This document shows, in pieces, positions 14,386-21,990 of a stretch of 33,835 nucleotides of DNA; position 1 is the stretch's first letter; every line of letters begins with the position of its first letter. Source of the DNA: Mycolicibacterium sp. P1-5 (GTDB taxonomy: Bacteria; Actinomycetota; Actinomycetes; Mycobacteriales; Mycobacteriaceae); the NCBI RefSeq assembly GCF_008329565.1, contig NZ_NPKT01000029.1:1-33835 (forward strand), given 5' to 3'. Both the position numbers and the translations under genes were made by a program. The notes under the pieces were generated by a model that ran no database searches, was not told the DNA's origin, and saw only the letters and a list, made by a program, of their open reading frames with translations.

Positions 14386-15363
14386 TCAGATCTCCCCTTC
14401 CTCGATGACCAGCGCGCCGGGCTGCCCGGCGTCCGACCAGGCGACCCACGGCGCGGAGTGGAAGTACTGCAGCGCCACCGCTTCTCCGACATCACGACAG
14501 GTTTCCTGCAGGGCCGCCAGCCGTTCTTCGAGCGACTCGAGCAAGACACCGGGCTCGATGAATTCCAGCTCGCTGCGAGCCCGCCCGAGCAGTCGCTGAG
14601 CCTCGGCGGTGGATCCGATCCGGTTGTGCGGGCGGTGCATGAGCTCGTCGAGGCTGTGCTCGGCCAGTTTGAGCGAATAGTAGATCGATCGCGGGAAAAG
14701 CCGGTCCAGCAACATGAATTCGACGACGCGGCTGGCGTCGAGCACCCCGCGATAGGTGCGCAGGTAGGTGTCGTGGGCACCGGCCGAACGCAACACCGTC
14801 ACCCAGGCCGGCGACGACGCACTGTCCCCGACCCGGGACAGCAGCAGCCGCACCGTCATGTCGACTCGTTCGATCGCGCGACCCAGCACCAGGAATCGGT
14901 AGCCGTCGTCACGGGACAGCGTCGAGTCGGCCAGGCCCGCAAACATCGCCGCCCGGCCCTCGATGAAGCTGAAGAACTCGTGCGGGCCCAGCCGGCGAGC
15001 CGCCCGCTCCCGTTCAGCCAGCGCGTTGTAGGTCGTGTTAAGGCACTCCCACATGTCAGTGGACGTGACTTCTCTTGCCGAACGGGCATTTTCGCGCGCC
15101 GCCGAGATCGCGTCGACGATCGAACAGCCACCGGTCAATCCGCGGTCGAACGCCACGAGATCGGTCAGCGACCACAGGTCAAGCTGATGCTTTGGCGGCT
15201 CCATACCCAAGACCTGCAGAAGGATTCGGGATGTCTGGTCGGGGTCGACGCTGGAGTCCTCGAGCAGCTGATGGACCGTCACGTCGAGAATGCGGGCCGT
15301 GTCGTCGGCACGCTCGACATAGCGTCCGATCCAGTAGAGCGCCTCGGCGTTGCGGGCCAGCAT
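14386..15363 (-). CDS. Alpha-E domain protein (Rv2410c type)
   Basis: This 325-residue, mostly helical protein of the alpha-E domain family starts with MLARNAEALYWIGRYVERADDTARILD, the highly conserved N-terminus. Further family segments are GLTGGCSIVDAISAARENARSARE, FFSFIEGRAAMFAGLADSTLSRDDGYRFLVLGRAIERVDMT and YLRTYRGVLDASRVVEFMLLDRLFPRS. The biochemical function is not known. The domain is regularly fused to or beside circularly permuted ATP-grasp proteins, as here, and is presumed to work with them on peptide bonds. Its ATG overlaps the ATP-grasp stop by one base (TGATG), indicating translational coupling. The transglutaminase gene follows after 31 bp. Confidence 0.93.
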   Translation of the reverse strand: MLARNAEALYWIGRYVERADDTARILDVTVHQLLEDSSVDPDQTSRILLQVLGMEPPKHQLDLWSLTDLVAFDRGLTGGCSIVDAISAARENARSAREVTSTDMWECLNTTYNALAERERAARRLGPHEFFSFIEGRAAMFAGLADSTLSRDDGYRFLVLGRAIERVDMTVRLLLSRVGDSASSPAWVTVLRSAGAHDTYLRTYRGVLDASRVVEFMLLDRLFPRSIYYSLKLAEHSLDELMHRPHNRIGSTAEAQRLLGRARSELEFIEPGVLLESLEERLAALQETCRDVGEAVALQYFHSAPWVAWSDAGQPGALVIEEGEI

Positions 15364-17036
15364 CAGCGCGTCACCGCCTGCTGTTGTTGCTGGCTCTGCT
15401 GTTGTTGACTCTGCTGCTGACCGGCAGTCGGGTCGGCGCCCTTCTCGGCCGGTGCTGCCTTGGCCGGTTTGGGAAGCTTGCGCACGATCTCGGCGTCGCC
15501 GAGTTCGCGGGCGGCCCCCGAGCTGCGGGAGGCCAACACCCAGGTGTCCTTGGAACCGCCGCCCTGGCTGGAGTTGACCACCAGCGATCCCTCGGTAAGC
15601 GCGACGCGCGTCAATCCGCCGGGCAGCACCCAGACGTCTTCGCCGTCGTTGACCGCGAACGGTCGCAGGTCGACGTGGCGGGGCGCAAGGGCGTCACCGA
15701 CTTTGGTGGGCACCGTCGACAGCTGCACCACCGGCTGGGCGATCCAGCCGCGGGGATCGGCGATGACCTTCTTGCGGATGGCCGCCCGCTCCTTCTCGGA
15801 AGCGTCCGGCCCGAACACGATCCCGTAGCCGCCGGAGCCTTCGACCGGCTTGATCACCAGCTCGTCGACCCGGTCGAGCACCTCGTCGCGCTCATCGTCG
15901 AGCCAGCAGCGCATCGTGTCGACGTTGGCCAGCAGCGGCTTCTCGCCGAGGTAGTACTCGATGATCGTCGGCACGTAGGTGTAGACCAGCTTGTCGTCGC
16001 CGACGCCGTTGCCGACCGCGCTGGAGATCACGACGTTGCCGGCGCGGGCCGCGTTGAGCACGCCTGCCACGCCGAGCACCGAGTCGGGGCGGAACTGCAT
16101 GGGATCGAGGAAATCGTCGTCGATCCGGCGATAGATGACGTCGACTTGGCGCTCACCCTCGGTGGTGCGCATGTAGACCACGTTGTCGCGACAGAACAGG
16201 TCGCGGCCCTCGACGAGCTCCACGCCCATCTGGCGGGCCAACAGGGAATGTTCGAAGTAGACGGCGTTGAACGGGCCCGGGGTGAGGACCACGACCGTCG
16301 GATCGGCCTCGTTGGTGGCGGCCGCATTGCGCAGTGCCCGCAGCAGGTGAGAGGAGTAGTCGCCGACTGCGCGCACCCGGTGGGTGGCGAACAGGTTCGG
16401 GAAGACCCGGGCCATGGTGCGCCTGTTCTCCATGACGTAGGAGACGCCCGACGGGGACCGTAGGTTGTCCTCGAGCACCCGGAAGGTGCCCTGTGCGTCG
16501 CGGACCAAGTCGATGCCGGCGACGTGGATGCGCACGCCGTTGGGCGGGTTGATCCCGGCCGCCTGCCGGTGAAAGTGCTCGCAGGACGTCACCAGGCGGC
16601 GCGGGATGACCCCGTCGCGCAGGATTTCCTGGTCGCCGTAGATGTCATCGAGATACATCTCCAGCGCTTTGACTCGCTGGGTGATGCCGCGTTCGAGCCG
16701 GGACCACTCGGCGGCGGAGATCACCCGCGGAATCAGGTCGAGCGGGAACGGCCGCTCCTGACCGGACAGCGAAAACGTGATGCCCTGGTCGATGAACGCC
16801 CGGCCCAGCGCCTCGGCCCTGGCCTCGAGCTCCTCGGCGTCGGACGGCGACAGTTCAGCGAAGATCCCCTTGTACGGCCCGCGCACGTTGCCCTGGTTGT
16901 CGAACATCTCGTCGAAGGCCTTGGCGTAGGAGCCCAGCTTGTTGTAGCCGCCGAAGATATGGTCGTGGCGCCGCGGTTGTCGTGAACCGTTGCGCGACGA
17001 CCGGCTGGTTTCCGAAGGCAGGGTACGCAGACTCAC
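15363..17036 (-). CDS. Circularly permuted ATP-grasp protein (Rv2411c type)
   Basis: This 557-residue protein is probably an ATP-dependent carboxylate-amine or peptide ligase. Conserved pieces are YNKLGSYAKAFDEMFD, RPFPLDLIPRVI, RVKALEMYLDDIYG, GIDLVRDAQGTFRVLEDNLRSPSGVSYV and the ATP-grasp core DVIYRRIDDDFLDP. ANVDTMRCW, ELVIKPVEGSGGYGIVFGP (nucleotide loop) and VDLRPFAVNDGEDVWVLPGGLTRVAL complete it. Start GTG 17036 gives a short basic leader of about 25 residues before the conserved part. The C-terminus ends in a Gln-rich tail (13 Gln in 18 residues) after an Ala/Pro/Lys linker, unusual for a bacterial enzyme. It is first gene of the ATP-grasp / alpha-E / transglutaminase unit and divergent from rpsT. 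Confidence 0.93.
   Translation of the reverse strand: MSLRTLPSETSRSSRNGSRQPRRHDHIFGGYNKLGSYAKAFDEMFDNQGNVRGPYKGIFAELSPSDAEELEARAEALGRAFIDQGITFSLSGQERPFPLDLIPRVISAAEWSRLERGITQRVKALEMYLDDIYGDQEILRDGVIPRRLVTSCEHFHRQAAGINPPNGVRIHVAGIDLVRDAQGTFRVLEDNLRSPSGVSYVMENRRTMARVFPNLFATHRVRAVGDYSSHLLRALRNAAATNEADPTVVVLTPGPFNAVYFEHSLLARQMGVELVEGRDLFCRDNVVYMRTTEGERQVDVIYRRIDDDFLDPMQFRPDSVLGVAGVLNAARAGNVVISSAVGNGVGDDKLVYTYVPTIIEYYLGEKPLLANVDTMRCWLDDERDEVLDRVDELVIKPVEGSGGYGIVFGPDASEKERAAIRKKVIADPRGWIAQPVVQLSTVPTKVGDALAPRHVDLRPFAVNDGEDVWVLPGGLTRVALTEGSLVVNSSQGGGSKDTWVLASRSSGAARELGDAEIVRKLPKPAKAAPAEKGADPTAGQQQSQQQQSQQQQQAVTR
15378..15420 (-). repeat. CAG/CAA trinucleotide tract encoding a Gln-rich tail
   Basis: On the minus strand this is a run of CAG and CAA codons interrupted twice by a Ser codon, encoding blocks of 3, 4 and 5 Gln. 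Mixed CAG/CAA use suggests it is old or selected, but trinucleotide slippage could still vary its length between strains. Confidence 0.8.
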
Positions 17037-17112
17037 GGGTCACACTCTGCCTGACCTTCGGCATTTCGGCAGGCCAGTGACCTTCGTTTTGGGAGTTCAG
17101 GACGCTGGCTGG

Positions 17113-17118
17113 TACCCT
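17113..17118 (+). promoter_or_regulatory. Candidate rpsT -10 element (TACCCT)
   Basis: TACCCT matches TANNNT. A TTGGGG/TTGGGA-like -35 begins at 17088, with a 19-bp spacer. Transcription from about 17125 would give an rpsT leader of roughly 68 nt. Confidence 0.5.
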
Positions 17119-17136
17119 GAGCAGTCGCTGCCCGAG

Positions 17137-17155
17137 GGCCTACGGCCCCGGTAGG
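17137..17155 (+). other. Possible stem-loop in the rpsT leader
   Basis: CCTAC (17139-17143) pairs with GTAGG (17151-17155) around a 7-nt loop. An alternative hairpin GGCC-TAC-GGCC overlaps it (17137-17147). The two are mutually exclusive and lie 37 nt or more upstream of the start codon, in a place where S20 autoregulation could act. This is weak structural evidence only. Confidence 0.3.
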
Positions 17156-17192
17156 ACTACGACCCCCAAGCTTGAAGACGAGGAACTAACGC

Positions 17193-17453
17193 GTGGCCAA
17201 CATCAAGTCGCAGGAGAAGCGCATCCGCACCAACGAGCGGCGCCGGGTGCGCAACAAGTCGGTGAAGAGTGCGCTGCACACCGCGATCCGCGGGTTCCGT
17301 ACCGCGGCTGCCGAGGGCGACAAGGACAAGGCCGCCGAGCTGCTCGTGGCGACCAGTCGCAAGCTGGACAAGGCCGCCAGCAAGGGCGTCATTCACAAGA
17401 ACCAGGCGGCCAACAAGAAGTCCGCGCTGGCTCAGACCTTCAACAAGATCTGA
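17193..17453 (+). CDS. rpsT: 30S ribosomal protein S20
   Basis: This 86-residue, Lys/Arg/Ala-rich helical protein binds 16S rRNA early in 30S assembly. The sequence MANIKSQEKRIRTNERRRVRN, the central HTAIRGFRTAAAEGDKD and the final GVIHKNQAANKKSALAQTFNKI are characteristic of S20, and the length is normal. The start is GTG with GAGGAA (17180-17185) 7 nt upstream. It is preceded by its own promoter and a leader with a possible hairpin. Its TGA ends one base before the convergent holA stop region, so there is no room for a separate terminator. Confidence 0.98.
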   Translation: MANIKSQEKRIRTNERRRVRNKSVKSALHTAIRGFRTAAAEGDKDKAAELLVATSRKLDKAASKGVIHKNQAANKKSALAQTFNKI

Positions 17454-17454
17454 T

Positions 17455-18429
17455 TCAGTCCCGGCCGCTTCCGGCGGCCAACTGCGCGACCTTGCGCACC
17501 ACATCTTCCAGCACGTAGTCAGCGTCGGCGGCTGCCCCTTTGACGTCGGCGTTCAATGCTGCGACCAGCCGCATCGCCGTCGCCACCTTGTCGCGTGACC
17601 AGCGCCGCGACTGCTTCTGCGCCTTCTGGATCTTCCACGGCGGCATCCCCAACTCGGAAGCCAACCGATACGGGTCACCCGAGACCGGACCCACGCGCGC
17701 GATGGTGTGCACCGCCTCGGCCAGCGCGTCGGCCAGCACGACGTGCGGCACGCCGCGCAGCATCGCCCACCGCAGTGCCTCGGCCGAACCGGCGACATCC
17801 CCCACCACAGCCTTATCGGCGATGTCGAAGCCGGAGACCTCCGCCTTACCGCTGTGATAACGCCGCACCGCCACCGCGTCGACATGGCCGCCGGTGTCGG
17901 CCACCAGCTGTGAGCACGCCGAGGCGAGTTCCCGGATGTCGGAGCCGACGGCATCGAGCAGGACGCTGACGGTGTTTTCGTCGACCTTGACCTTGTGTCT
18001 GCGGAACTCCGCGCGCACGAAGTCGGCCCGTTCGGCGGCCTTGGTGATCTTGGCGCACGGGTGCACTTGGGCACCGAGCTTCTTCAGCTGATCCGCCAGC
18101 GCCTTCGCGCGACCGCCACCGGAATGCGCGACCGCCAGCACGGTGCCGGGCGGCAGATCGGCGGCTGCCGTGGCGATCAGCTCGACCGCCTCCTTGCCTG
18201 CCTCGGCCGCGGACTCGAGCACCACAACCCGTTCGTCGGCGAAGAGCGACGGGCTGAGCAGTTCGGCGAGCTCGTTGACCGACACGTCGCCGGCACGCAG
18301 CCGGTCCACCGGAACGTCGGTATTGCCCGCCGCGTCACGGGCCAACCGCAGCACCTCGGACACTGCGCGGTCGACGAGCAGCTCCTCATCACCGAGGATC
18401 AGATGCAGGCCGTCCACCGTCGCGCTCAC
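17455..18429 (-). CDS. holA: DNA polymerase III delta subunit
   Basis: This 324-residue clamp-loader subunit opens the beta sliding clamp within the tau/gamma-delta-delta' complex. The N-terminal part, LHLILGDEELLVDRAVSEVL, is the delta signature. The AAA-like domains follow with LFADERVVVLESA, LAVAHSGGGRAKALADQL and a domain-III region, DAVGSDIRELASACSQLVADTGG, plus GFDIADKAVVGDVAGSAEALRWAMLRG. The helical collar (PPWKIQKAQKQSRRWS) ends the protein. The start GTG 18429 lies 41 bp inside the end of comEC; GTG 18417 is an alternative, starting at VDGLHLI. It is the last gene of comEA-comEC-holA and ends one base from the rpsT stop. Confidence 0.95.
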   Translation of the reverse strand: MSATVDGLHLILGDEELLVDRAVSEVLRLARDAAGNTDVPVDRLRAGDVSVNELAELLSPSLFADERVVVLESAAEAGKEAVELIATAAADLPPGTVLAVAHSGGGRAKALADQLKKLGAQVHPCAKITKAAERADFVRAEFRRHKVKVDENTVSVLLDAVGSDIRELASACSQLVADTGGHVDAVAVRRYHSGKAEVSGFDIADKAVVGDVAGSAEALRWAMLRGVPHVVLADALAEAVHTIARVGPVSGDPYRLASELGMPPWKIQKAQKQSRRWSRDKVATAMRLVAALNADVKGAAADADYVLEDVVRKVAQLAAGSGRD

Positions 18430-19921
18430 CGGACGATCGTTTCATGAGCGGCCGACACCGGCCGACACCGACCTTCAACCCGCGCCACAGCGCCACCGCG
18501 GCCAACGTCGCTCCCCCGACTGTCGCCACCCCGCCGAATCCGGACGGCACAGTCAGCGCGGCGCCGGGCACTTCCGCAGCGGTGGACGCGACGTGCAGCA
18601 GCCACCACAGCTCCGGACCAGTGAACCGGATCAGCAACCCGGCGCCCGGTGGCAGCACCCAGCACAGGGCGGCGGCCGCGGTGCCCAGTACGGTGATCGG
18701 CGGGATAATCACGGCCACAGCCAGATTGGCGAGCACTCCGATCACGCTCAGCTTGCCCGATATCGCGGCGACCAACGGTGCGGTGACCAGTTGGGCGGCC
18801 AACGCGATGCAGAATGCCTCGGCCAGGATTTTGGGCCAGCCGCGGTCGATCAGCCGTTCCGACCAGCCCGGCGCCAGGACGATGAGTGCGGCGGTCGCGG
18901 ACACCGACAGCGCGAAACCTGCGTCAACTGCCAATTCCGGTGCCACGATGAGCAATCCGAGCACCGTGGCCGCCAACACCGGAATCGCCTGCCGTCTGCG
19001 GGCGCTGGCGATGGCCACCAGCGCGATAGCACCCATGACCGCGGCGCGCAGCACACTGGCCGTCGGCTGCACGACGACCACGAACGCCACCAGCGCGAGC
19101 GCGGCCAAGCCCACCGCCGTGCGCGGTCCGACCACCCGCGCCGACAGCAGCACCGCACCGCAGACAATCGTGACGTTGGCGCCCGACACCGCGGTGAGAT
19201 GGGTGAGCCCAGCGGTCTTGAATTCTCTTGTGGTGGTGGCTGATACAGCCGATGTGTCACCCAGCACCAGCCCCGGCAGGATAGCGGCGTGATCGGGTGG
19301 AAGCACCTCACGAGCCACCCGCGCGAAGCGGGTGCGCACCGCCCGGGCCGCGCGCTGCAGCGGTGACGCCCGACCCAGGGTCGGCTTGTCGATCGCATTG
19401 AGCACAGCCACGGTCAAATCGCGCCGGGTCGGCCTGCCGATGCGGGCCTTGAAGCGAACCGGCTGGCCGGCCATCAGCTCGCCGAAGCCCTGCGCCGGAG
19501 CGAAAACCACCGCCCTGCCGGACATCTCTGCGCCGTCCAGCTGCGAGATCGTGGCGCGGAACATCAACCGTCCGCTGCCAAGCAGTCGGGGGTCCTCCCC
19601 CGGTGTCACCGTCACGCGCGCCACCGCGCCGAACCGCTGTCCGATCGGATGCTCACGGACCGCGTCGTTGCGCATCCCCGCCGCCAACGCAAATCCCGCA
19701 CCGACGACGGCGGCCCCGATCACCGCTACACCGGTCGCCCGCAGCGTCGGCCGCCACTCCCCGCGCCACCGGATCAACGCCGCCCAACCCAGCCCGACCA
19801 CCGCGCACCCGACAGCCAGTATCGGCCCGACCGCCCAGGTGATGCCCGCCGCCGTCACGGTCCAGGCGGTGAGCGCTGCGGGCACCAACCGTAGATCCAA
19901 GCGCGCACCGGCATCCGTCAA
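18389..19921 (-). CDS. comEC: ComEC/Rec2-family DNA uptake channel protein lacking the metallo-beta-lactamase domain
   Basis: This 510-residue membrane protein has an N-terminal membrane pair, an OB-like domain (about 97-170: FGAVARVTVTPGEDP...RPTRRDLTV) and the Competence domain from about 210 with the family motif LTHLTAVSGANV (239-250). Multiple helices follow to about 490. The C-terminal metallo-beta-lactamase domain of Bacillus-type ComEC, thought to degrade one DNA strand, is absent; the protein ends with a short basic tail. This is as in M. tuberculosis Rv2414c. The ATG overlaps the comEA stop as ATGA and the 3' end overlaps holA by 41 bp. Whether it imports DNA in mycobacteria is unproven. 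Confidence 0.94.
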   Translation of the reverse strand: MTDAGARLDLRLVPAALTAWTVTAAGITWAVGPILAVGCAVVGLGWAALIRWRGEWRPTLRATGVAVIGAAVVGAGFALAAGMRNDAVREHPIGQRFGAVARVTVTPGEDPRLLGSGRLMFRATISQLDGAEMSGRAVVFAPAQGFGELMAGQPVRFKARIGRPTRRDLTVAVLNAIDKPTLGRASPLQRAARAVRTRFARVAREVLPPDHAAILPGLVLGDTSAVSATTTREFKTAGLTHLTAVSGANVTIVCGAVLLSARVVGPRTAVGLAALALVAFVVVVQPTASVLRAAVMGAIALVAIASARRRQAIPVLAATVLGLLIVAPELAVDAGFALSVSATAALIVLAPGWSERLIDRGWPKILAEAFCIALAAQLVTAPLVAAISGKLSVIGVLANLAVAVIIPPITVLGTAAAALCWVLPPGAGLLIRFTGPELWWLLHVASTAAEVPGAALTVPSGFGGVATVGGATLAAVALWRGLKVGVGRCRPLMKRSSGERDGGRPASDPR

Positions 19922-20727
19922 ACGCGTACCAGCGCCCGCAGCTTGTCCAGCCGGGCCGGCCCGATGCCGTCGACATCGCCGAGTTGGTCGATGCTGGTGA
20001 ACTTTCCGTTGGCATCGCGCCAGGCGATGATCGAGGCCGCCATCACCGGCCCGATACCGGGCAGCGCGTCGAGTTGTTCGACGGTCGCGGTGTTGAGATT
20101 CACCGGCTCGGCAGGTGGCCCCTTGCCCGGGGTTACCGGCGGAGTGGACCCGGCGGGCGGCCCGCCGCTGACCGAGCTGCCCAGCGCGGTCGGCTGGCCG
20201 GCGGGGGTGCCGATGCCCACGACGATCTGTTCACCGTCGGTGAGGTGACGCGCCAGGTTGAGGCCGAGCGTGTCGGCGCCGTTGAGTGCGCCGCCGGCGG
20301 CCGACACCGCGTCGGCGATGCGGGCCTCGGGCGCCAGTGTCACCAGTCCGGGTTTGGTGACCAGCCCGACGACGCTGACAACCACCGGCTTATTCGTATC
20401 CGGGCCGGGCCGCGGGGCGGCCGAGGACACCATTTCCACCGGCGGCAGCTTGGCCGACACAATGGGCGGCGGGTCATCGCGCATCAGCGCGAACACCGTG
20501 ATGAGTACGGCGACGACGGCGATCACCGCCAGCGCGATCCCGCCGGAGCGGCCGGGGTCGGCGCGGATGGCGGTAAGCCAGCTTCTGCCCCGGTCGGTGT
20601 TTCCGTCCGGAATCCAGCTGGGCACCGGGATCTCGTCGTCATCGTCCTCAGCGGCGGCGGATTCGTCGTCGGTGTTGTGCGGGCGAAGGCGGCGGTGCAG
20701 GCTGGCCAGCGGCTGCTCGGATCGCAT
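19918..20727 (-). CDS. comEA: ComEA-like membrane-anchored DNA-binding protein
   Basis: This 269-residue protein begins with an acidic, disordered cytoplasmic N-terminus (AAAEDDDDE), followed by one transmembrane helix (about 62-82). An SLBB-type domain (about 107-170: VVVSVVGLVTKPGLVTL...DGEQIVVG) leads through a Pro/Gly-rich linker to a C-terminal double helix-hairpin-helix. That module (NLNTATVEQLDALPGIGP and IDQLGDVDGIGPARLDKL) binds double-stranded DNA nonspecifically. The order matches DNA-uptake ComEA proteins. The start ATG 20727 was chosen because the open frame upstream is antisense to the divergent dehydrogenase, and a TACGGT -10 lies 6 nt before it. First gene of the comEA-comEC-holA operon. 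Confidence 0.93.
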   Translation of the reverse strand: MRSEQPLASLHRRLRPHNTDDESAAAEDDDDEIPVPSWIPDGNTDRGRSWLTAIRADPGRSGGIALAVIAVVAVLITVFALMRDDPPPIVSAKLPPVEMVSSAAPRPGPDTNKPVVVSVVGLVTKPGLVTLAPEARIADAVSAAGGALNGADTLGLNLARHLTDGEQIVVGIGTPAGQPTALGSSVSGGPPAGSTPPVTPGKGPPAEPVNLNTATVEQLDALPGIGPVMAASIIAWRDANGKFTSIDQLGDVDGIGPARLDKLRALVRV

Positions 20728-20733
20728 GCCACG

Positions 20734-20739
20734 ACCGTA
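20734..20739 (-). promoter_or_regulatory. Candidate -10 element (TACGGT) for the comEA operon
   Basis: TACGGT on the minus strand fits TANNNT, and 6 nt (20728-20733) separate it from ATG 20727, implying a leaderless comEA-comEC-holA transcript. Confidence 0.5.
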
Positions 20740-20841
20740 TGGCCCGCCGGCCACCCGAATCCGCTGTGCGGGACGTCCGGTGGCGAATCTGTGGATGAAT
20801 CCGGAACTGTGTACGCAGCGTCTAGCCAGGGAGGACCACCC

Positions 20842-21900
20842 ATGACCGCCATCACCGACCGCCCCATCCGGGTCATCCAGTGGACCACCGGCAATATCGG
20901 CCGCCGGTCGCTGCACGCGATCATCAGCCGGCCAGACCTGGAGTTGGTCGGGGTCTACGCGCACGGCGCCGACAAGCTCGGTGTCGACGCCGCCGAGCTG
21001 TCGGGCTGGCCCGAACCCACCGGCGTCACCGCGACCAACGACATCGATGCGCTGCTGGCGGCCAAGCCGGACGCCTGCTGCTACAACCCGCTGTGGCCGA
21101 ACGTCGACGAGCTGGTGCGGCTGCTGGAGGCCGGGGTCAACGTGTGTTCGTCGGCGGCCTGGATCACCGGCGGCAAGCAGAGGCCCGAGGATCGCGCCAG
21201 GATCGAAAAGGCATGCCAGCAAGGGAATTCCACGATCTTCGGCAGTGGTGCGCATCCCGGCATGACGAATATGGTGGGCATGGTGCTCTCCGGCTCCTGT
21301 GAACGCGTTGACGAAATCCGCATCACCGAGTCGGTGGACTGTTCGACGTATGAGTCGGCGGGCACCCAGTCCGCGATGGGCTTCGGGCTCGACCCCGACA
21401 CCGAGGGGCTGGCCGAGAGTGTGCGCGTGGAGAGCGAGGTGTTCGCCGAGTCCGCAGCCATGATGGCCGACGCCATCGGCGCGAGGCTCGACCGGATGAC
21501 GTTCGACGTCACGTTCACCGCCGCCACCGGAGACAGCGACCTCGGGTTCATGACGATCCCGGAAGGCACCGTCGGCGGGGTGTACGGCTACCACCGAGGC
21601 TGGGTGGGTGAGCGCAACGTGGTCAGCGTCGGCTTCAACTGGATCATGGGCAATCACGTGGTGCCGCCGAAACCACTCGAGCACGGTCACGTCATCCAGG
21701 TGTTCGGCGTGCCCAACATGCGCACCGTGCTGCATTGCCTGCCACCGAAGAACTGGCCGGAGCCGGGCTTCATGGGACTGGGCATGATCTACACCGCGTT
21801 GCCGGTCACCAACGCTGTGCCCGCCGTCGTCGCCGCACGACCGGGCATCGTCACGCTGGCGGACCTACCGCCGGTGACCGGCAGATTCGCACCCATCTGA
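20842..21900 (+). CDS. NAD(P)H-dependent amine/diaminopentanoate dehydrogenase-type oxidoreductase
   Basis: This 352-residue protein has an N-terminal Rossmann domain with the dinucleotide motif IQWTTGNIGRRSL (13-25) and ELVGVYAHGADKLG after strand 2. The C-terminal catalytic/dimerisation domain is of the dihydrodipicolinate reductase / 2,4-diaminopentanoate dehydrogenase type, with FGSGAHPGMTNM, ITESVDCSTYESAGTQSAMGFG and RTVLHCLPPKN. Such mycobacterial proteins are multicopy and often labelled dihydrodipicolinate reductase, but this is not DapB. It probably catalyses reversible oxidation of an amino or imino compound. AGGGAGG (20828-20834), 7 nt before ATG, fixes the start. With YceI it occupies the place of eis (Rv2416c) in M. 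tuberculosis. Confidence 0.82.
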   Translation: MTAITDRPIRVIQWTTGNIGRRSLHAIISRPDLELVGVYAHGADKLGVDAAELSGWPEPTGVTATNDIDALLAAKPDACCYNPLWPNVDELVRLLEAGVNVCSSAAWITGGKQRPEDRARIEKACQQGNSTIFGSGAHPGMTNMVGMVLSGSCERVDEIRITESVDCSTYESAGTQSAMGFGLDPDTEGLAESVRVESEVFAESAAMMADAIGARLDRMTFDVTFTAATGDSDLGFMTIPEGTVGGVYGYHRGWVGERNVVSVGFNWIMGNHVVPPKPLEHGHVIQVFGVPNMRTVLHCLPPKNWPEPGFMGLGMIYTALPVTNAVPAVVAARPGIVTLADLPPVTGRFAPI

Positions 21901-21916
21901 CTGGACGGGAATTAAT

Positions 21917-21932
21917 CCGGACCACGGTCCGG
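21917..21932. promoter_or_regulatory. Palindromic operator-like site upstream of yceI
   Basis: CCGGACC and GGTCCGG form perfect 7-bp arms around AC, flanked by TAA on the left and TTA on the right. The site lies 58 bp before the YceI start. Size and symmetry resemble TetR-family operators; no such regulator is encoded in the window. A hairpin terminating the upstream dehydrogenase gene (stop 21900) is a second possibility, but no T-run follows. Confidence 0.5.
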
Positions 21933-21990
21933 TTACTCCTTGGTGACGCGCCGCGCAGAAGGCACGGCGCCACCGATCAAGGAGACAACC

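Noticed and set aside
15075..16463. 462-codon plus-strand frame opposite the ATP-grasp gene
   Set aside because: Shadow frame of a well-conserved gene; composition is dominated by Arg/Asp/Gly/Val with no domain.
19918..21735. 605-codon open frame on the minus strand that includes comEA
   Set aside because: The part before 20727 is antisense to the dehydrogenase gene, is rich in His/Asp/Gly as expected of a shadow frame, and a good comEA start with a -10 lies at 20727.
20842..21900. Annotation of the dehydrogenase as DapB (dihydrodipicolinate reductase of lysine synthesis)
   Set aside because: Length (352 residues) and the C-terminal domain differ from DapB; it fits the amine/diaminopentanoate dehydrogenase group.
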